A DNA stretch of 64,000 nt from positions 67,458 to 131,457 of the forward strand of contig CALJUZ010000106.1 of the NCBI GenBank assembly GCA_937975235.1. The letters run 5' to 3'. This document shows, piece by piece, positions 60,189-64,000 of this stretch. The notes beneath the pieces were generated by a model. That model was not told the DNA's origin, searched no databases, and saw only the letters and a program-made list of their open reading frames with translations. This DNA comes from CALJUZ01 sp003387805 (GTDB taxonomy: Bacteria > Bacillota > Limnochordia > Limnochordales > ZCTH02-B6). Numbering within the stretch: the stretch's first letter is position 1; each line of letters opens with the position of its first letter. The position numbers were made by a program, and so were the translations under genes.

Positions 60189-62648
60189 TTACGGCGTCAC
60201 GACGAAGCTCGCAGGCACCATGGTGGGCTTGGCCACCGGAATCGGCACGACGATGCCGACGATCTGGCTGGCGCCCACGGGCAGGGCCGCGGTGTCATCG
60301 CCCGACAGGACCACTTCATACAGGCCCTCGGCCACGTACTCGGCCTTGCCGGACACGGTCACTTCGCCGGCCGAGCTGACGACGAGGAACGACACGTCCG
60401 AGATGAGGTCGGAGGCGTACGGCTCGCCGTCAAAGGTCACCCACAGGTCGAAGCGGGCGGTCTGGCCCTGGCGCACCCGAGCCGGACCTTCCACTTCGAG
60501 GTCGGCGTACATGGGCTCGGCGAAGATGTCCCACCGGTCGGCCCGGTCCGGATAGCCCTCGTAGCGCTTCAGCACCAGCGTGCCCTCGACCGGGTGGACG
60601 GAGTCCAGATAGAACGGGCCGGTGCCAATCCAGAAGTGGCCCTTCTCCTCGTACCACCGGGTCAGGTTGGCGTAGCGCTCCGCGGCCTCCTCAGCCGAGA
60701 TGTACTGGCTGAGGAAGTTGCCGAACGGGATGCTGTTGGAAGCCCGCAGGTTGTCCAGGTGGCGCTTCAGCACGTCCAGCGTCGGGCCGGAGACCAGGCT
60801 CAGCCAGTCGGTGTTGAGCAGCGAGGCCTTGGCCGCCGACATAACGGCTTCCTGGGACGCCTCGGCCGAGAACATCACGGCCAGCGTGTGCCACGGCGTC
60901 GGGCCGTAGGTGTCCTGCGGCCAGTACGTGGAGACCGACAGCTCCGCGTCCAGCGCGTAGGCGTCGCTGTACACCTCGATGACCAGAGGCTGCGTGGAGG
61001 TGATGCGCACGCCCTTGAACACGCTCATGCCCGACTGGTACGCCGGCACGGCCGACTGGTCATAGATGGCGCTTTCTTCCTTGGCCCGCTCATGGCCGTA
61101 GATCATGCCGATGACGAAGTCACCGACGGAGATGGGGCTGCCGTCGTGCCACTTGACGGTGTCGAACAGGTCCTCCGGATAGTACACGACGCTCTTGCGT
61201 AGAGCCGTCAGGCCCTCCGGGAACTTCTCGCCCACGGTGATGAACCGCTGCTCGACAGGATCCCACTCGTACCAGGTGTCTTCCGGCACGACGATCTCGT
61301 CGACGAAGTAGAGGTCAACCCAGTCCAGCGTCTTGCCCACCGGCAGGCCTTCCTGGATGTACAGCTCGGCCCGCTCGATGCGGCGCGGATAGGCGAGACC
61401 GGTGTACGGGTCAAGCACGACGGCGTCCTCGGCCGTGCCGCGCTGGACCATGGAGTCAAACACCCAGTTGGAGCCCGCAATGGGGTTCCACGGCTCCACC
61501 AGCGTGTTGGGCAGGGCGATGGTCATGCTGCCGCCGACCTGGCCCTCCCACCGCAGGGTGGGCGCCCACAGCCACGAACCCTGGACCGACGCGGCCATGT
61601 CCGCCGCCACCTGGACGCCGTAGCGCCGAGGCGTAAAGGACTGCCGGTCCACGATCCAGATGCGGTTGGAGTCCTTGAGCGCGTACTCCCAGCCCTTGAC
61701 GAACAGCTCTTCCCGCTCTTCCAGCGTGGAGAACACGTTGTGCTCCAGCCGGCGAGCGATCTCGACGAACTCCTCGGGCGGCGTCAGAGCTTCCCACAAC
61801 GGGGACGCCTGGCCCTGCGGCATGTAGAACTGGGTGAAGTTGTAGCTGGTGTCACGGGCGATGGCCGTGGAAATCCAGCCGCCGGTGTAGATGTGCATCA
61901 GACCCAGGGACGGATCCGCGGCAATCCACAGCGGCGAAGCCTCGGCGGCCGTGCGGTACAGCCGCTGGGTCACGAAACCGATGTCTTCCAGCAGCGTGGC
62001 GACGTAGTCACCCAGCGCCAGACGTTCGTCCTCGATACGAATCAGAACGATGATTTCCACCGGCTGGCCCTTGTAGTGCCAGACGCCGTTGACCTTGGCC
62101 GCGCCCAGCTTCTCCATCTCTTCGGAGATGATCTGCTCGGCCTTGACCGGGTCATAGGCGTACTGCAGCTCCAGAGCCGTCGCCGCCGCCGCGTACCGGG
62201 CGTAGTCCGGGAACGCCGAGTTGGTGGCGAACAGCTTGGGCACGGCCAGACCGCCGTAAATCTCGTTCACGACGTAGTCGCGGTCCACGAGCATGTTCAT
62301 GGCCTCGCGGATGCGCGGCACGGAGAACGGATTGAGGCGGCCGTCCTGGAACTCGGGGCCGTACGGGTTGAACGTCAGCTCGGTGTAGGAACCGAACGAA
62401 AGATTGTAGGTGAGGAACGGCGAAGCTTCCACCCTCTGGAACAGGGCGGCGTTGCTCAGCGTGTCCGCATACAGATGAATGTCGCCAACTTCAAGACGGG
62501 TGATGGCCTGAGCCTGGTTCGGCTCCCGCACGAAGACGACCTCGTCCAGCCACGCGCCCGTGCGCGTCTGGGCGCCGACCGTCAAGGACAGAGCCAACAC
62601 CAGCGCAAGAGCAAACACCGGCGTCCAGCGCCACTTCTTAAGGCTCAA
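60189..62648 (-). CDS. Extracellular solute-binding protein, family 5 (oversized)
   Basis: 819 aa, longer than typical family 5 proteins (500-600). TTG at 62648 with AGGAGG 8 nt upstream; residues 1-26 form a signal peptide (MSLKKWRW then a hydrophobic core ending in TVGA). No lipobox Cys, so membrane attachment must be other than lipidation. Family 5 features: REAMNMLVDRDYVVNEIYGG and a late GTGPFYLDSVHP. The last ~105 residues (from about 714) look like an Ig-like beta-sandwich (GPARVRQGQTARFDLWV). First gene of the transporter operon. Confidence 0.92.
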   Translation of the reverse strand: MSLKKWRWTPVFALALVLALSLTVGAQTRTGAWLDEVVFVREPNQAQAITRLEVGDIHLYADTLSNAALFQRVEASPFLTYNLSFGSYTELTFNPYGPEFQDGRLNPFSVPRIREAMNMLVDRDYVVNEIYGGLAVPKLFATNSAFPDYARYAAAATALELQYAYDPVKAEQIISEEMEKLGAAKVNGVWHYKGQPVEIIVLIRIEDERLALGDYVATLLEDIGFVTQRLYRTAAEASPLWIAADPSLGLMHIYTGGWISTAIARDTSYNFTQFYMPQGQASPLWEALTPPEEFVEIARRLEHNVFSTLEEREELFVKGWEYALKDSNRIWIVDRQSFTPRRYGVQVAADMAASVQGSWLWAPTLRWEGQVGGSMTIALPNTLVEPWNPIAGSNWVFDSMVQRGTAEDAVVLDPYTGLAYPRRIERAELYIQEGLPVGKTLDWVDLYFVDEIVVPEDTWYEWDPVEQRFITVGEKFPEGLTALRKSVVYYPEDLFDTVKWHDGSPISVGDFVIGMIYGHERAKEESAIYDQSAVPAYQSGMSVFKGVRITSTQPLVIEVYSDAYALDAELSVSTYWPQDTYGPTPWHTLAVMFSAEASQEAVMSAAKASLLNTDWLSLVSGPTLDVLKRHLDNLRASNSIPFGNFLSQYISAEEAAERYANLTRWYEEKGHFWIGTGPFYLDSVHPVEGTLVLKRYEGYPDRADRWDIFAEPMYADLEVEGPARVRQGQTARFDLWVTFDGEPYASDLISDVSFLVVSSAGEVTVSGKAEYVAEGLYEVVLSGDDTAALPVGASQIVGIVVPIPVAKPTMVPASFVVTP

Positions 62649-62825
62649 GAACGACACCTCCTGCTGAGACTGTCCTGCTGTGATACCCACCTCTGACTCG
62701 CCGACATCAACAAACGAAAACGTGCCATTCACCGAGAGCGTTGACCCTCTCCGAAGACGTGCCTCCTTTCCGCTAGACGCTTTCGCCCTGATTGGACGAA
62801 ACTGTAGGTGCTATTTCTGCGGTGA

Positions 62826-62841
62826 GGCAGGAATTCCTGCC
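62826..62841. promoter_or_regulatory. 16-bp palindrome, candidate operator
   Basis: GGCAGGAATTCCTGCC is a perfect palindrome in the 265-bp region between the divergent binding-protein and UTRA-regulator genes, 72 bp before the regulator ATG. Size and symmetry fit a dimeric regulator site. No other perfect copy was noticed nearby. Confidence 0.6.
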
Positions 62842-62913
62842 GGTGTAAAGAGAAAGTACCAACATGCCCGAAGGCTTATGGGATTTGGCACTGCACTGAC
62901 CAAGGAGAATTGT

Positions 62914-63702
62914 ATGATAGCTTTCAGCGATAAGGCGGCCGCCAACGGCGCTGAAGACAGCTCCCAAAGCAAGAAGGCCCGGGTGCTGTGCTTGGCCCGC
63001 AGCGACCCGTTCCTGACCGTGGAGGAAATCGCCCGGGCCGTGGGCACCACGTCCCGCTACGTCCGCACCAGCCTGTCGGAGGCGGGCCTGACCTTGACGG
63101 AGCTGCGGCGGCGCTTCGTGGAGGACCTCCGGCAGCGCCTGCGCGAGGAGTTCGGTGCCGACGGGCCGGTGCCGGATCTGACGCCGAGGGGGCCCGCCGG
63201 GAGCCCCGCCGACGGCCCGGGTTCCAAGCCCGCGGTTGAGACGCGCCGGCTGCGGGTCGCCCAGCGGGTTGACGCGGATCTGGCGGCCCTGCTGGGCGTC
63301 GCGCCGGACACACCCCTTCTGGAGATCAGCCGCGTGCGGCTGAAAGACGGGGAGCCGCTGTACGTCAACCAGCTGGTGACGACGCGGCACGTCACCGTCA
63401 CCGAGGAGCTTCTGTCCGCGGGCGATCCGCTGCATCAAATTCTCGCACAGCCGGGCCAGTCCGGGGAGCTGGCCATCGTCAAGCGCACGGTGGACATCGA
63501 GCCGGCCTCGGAATACATCGCCGAGTCGCTGCGGGTCGAAGCCGGACACCCGATCCTCCGTTCGAGCGCTCTCATCGCCACGTCCAAAGGCGTTGCCGCC
63601 GCCGTGGAGATCAGCTACTTCGACGCGCTGCGGGTGCGGGTGGAGCTGGAAACGGCCGCCCGGCTGCCGGTGCGCGTCATCGAGCGCGAGGCAGAAGGCT
63701 GA
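62914..63702 (+). CDS. UTRA-domain transcriptional regulator with non-GntR HTH
   Basis: 262 aa. Residues about 18-72 form a helix-turn-helix (FLTVEEIARAVGTTSRYVRT) that lacks the GntR winged-helix pattern usually attached to UTRA domains. After a Pro/Gly linker (about 80-105), residues 106-258 match UTRA: LLEISRVRLKDGEPLYVNQL, AESLRVEAGHPILRSSAL and YFDALRVRVELE. UTRA binds small effectors. ATG at 62914 follows AAGGAG by 6 nt. Divergent from the peptide transporter, which it probably controls. Confidence 0.85.
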   Translation: MIAFSDKAAANGAEDSSQSKKARVLCLARSDPFLTVEEIARAVGTTSRYVRTSLSEAGLTLTELRRRFVEDLRQRLREEFGADGPVPDLTPRGPAGSPADGPGSKPAVETRRLRVAQRVDADLAALLGVAPDTPLLEISRVRLKDGEPLYVNQLVTTRHVTVTEELLSAGDPLHQILAQPGQSGELAIVKRTVDIEPASEYIAESLRVEAGHPILRSSALIATSKGVAAAVEISYFDALRVRVELETAARLPVRVIEREAEG

Positions 63703-63705
63703 CTT

Positions 63706-63726
63706 CTCCGGCGCTCGCCGCCGGAG
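63706..63726 (+). terminator. Weak hairpin after the regulator gene
   Basis: CTCCGGCG (63706-63713) and CGCCGGAG (63719-63726) with a 5-nt loop; a TTTT follows only ten bases later. Possible end of the regulator transcript. Confidence 0.45.
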
Positions 63727-63776
63727 CGCGCCGCCGTTTTGGTATCGCAGCCTGCTCAAACGCGGGGAACACGAAG

Positions 63777-63815
63777 AAAAAGCGGCCGCTGCGCTGTCGC
63801 GCAGCCGGCCGCTTT
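63777..63815 (-). terminator. Terminator of tRNA-Trp
   Basis: On the minus strand, arms of AGCGGCCG plus CTGCGC pair across a 4-nt loop with a single bulge and run into TTTTT. It begins six bases after the tRNA 3' end. Could also stop the convergent regulator transcript. Confidence 0.85.
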
Positions 63816-63820
63816 CGCCG

Positions 63821-63896
63821 TGGCAGGGGAGACAGGACTCGAACCCGCAACCCCCGGTTTTGGAGACCGGTGCTCTGCCAATTGAGCTACTCCCCT
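63821..63896 (-). tRNA. tRNA-Trp (anticodon CCA)
   Basis: 76 nt including encoded CCA. Acceptor AGGGGAG (63896-63890) pairs with CTCCCCT; anticodon stem CCGGT/ACCGG encloses CTCCAAA, giving CCA; D loop CAATTGGCAG and T loop TTCGAGT are standard. Stand-alone gene with its own promoter and terminator. Confidence 0.97.
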
Positions 63897-63907
63897 ACGC
63901 ACACGAA

Positions 63908-63937
63908 AGTATACCATGCTTCCGGCGCCTCGGTCAA
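63908..63937 (-). promoter_or_regulatory. Sigma-A promoter of tRNA-Trp
   Basis: Minus strand TTGACC (63937-63932), 18-bp spacer, TATACT (63913-63908), 11 nt before the mature tRNA 5' end. One mismatch in each box. The remaining bases to 64000 show nothing else I can support. Confidence 0.78.
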
Positions 63938-64000
63938 GAACGGGCCGGCGGCGAAACCGCAGCCCCCGCGGCGAGGAAGTGCCCCCTTCGCCACCGAAAT

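Overview
The window is a GC-rich chromosomal segment of a spore-forming Bacillota (Firmicutes). Evidence for this is spoIIP, spoIVA, a SpoVAF/GerA-type germination protein, GerW (YtfJ), the YIEGIA protein, RNase Y, ScpA/ScpB and strong AGGAGG-type ribosome binding sites, combined with very high GC and frequent GTG/TTG starts. The gene set resembles deep-branching high-GC lineages (Limnochordia, Thermaerobacter, Symbiobacterium), but no rRNA is present to fix the lineage. There are no insertion sequences, prophage genes or CRISPR arrays; nearly all of it is core genome.

Layout. 1-9397 (minus): an 11-gene complex I operon, nuoABCDHIJKLMN, without nuoE, nuoF or nuoG, driven by a near-perfect sigma-A promoter at the stop codon of an upstream lipid-kinase gene. 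10567-13658: a small membrane protein paired with a short FtsH-like protease, then lgt on the other strand. 13809-18440: cinA, recA, recX (no ordinary start codon) and rny. 18552-22861: an M19 dipeptidase, a holin-like membrane protein, spoVAF and lysA. 22892-26088: M50 protease, scpA, scpB, gerW and rluB.

26103-33443: a promoter, a structured leader and a HutP-family RNA-binding protein precede an aromatic amino-acid operon. Its first enzyme is a fusion of AroH chorismate mutase to a HisC-type aminotransferase; DAHP synthase (aroF), prephenate dehydrogenase (tyrA), cmk, plsC and a four-domain S1 protein follow. A terminator-like hairpin with six T residues overlaps the hutP stop codon, which suggests HutP-type antitermination of aromatic biosynthesis. 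This is the most interesting regulatory hypothesis in the window.

33607-41000: sporulation and envelope block (DUF1614 protein, spoIIP, YIEGIA and its small partner, der, plsY, spoIVA, hup). 41155-45816: aspartate-family operon hom-thrC-thrB-lysC with overlapping genes and an internal lysC start for a beta subunit. 45897-47597 (minus): formate-tetrahydrofolate ligase with a structured leader. Then come tRNA-Pro(GGG), an ABC exporter pair, a truncated haemoglobin, a secreted propeller/stalk protein, an EF-G paralogue and a TIGR04086 membrane protein.

55173-62648 (minus): an oligopeptide-type ABC transporter operon with an unusually large binding protein and permeases carrying enlarged extracytoplasmic domains, ending with a 2-TM protein and a CDGSH iron-sulfur protein. 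It diverges from a UTRA-domain regulator whose HTH is not of GntR type; a perfect 16-bp palindrome between them is a candidate operator. tRNA-Trp with its own promoter and terminator closes the window.
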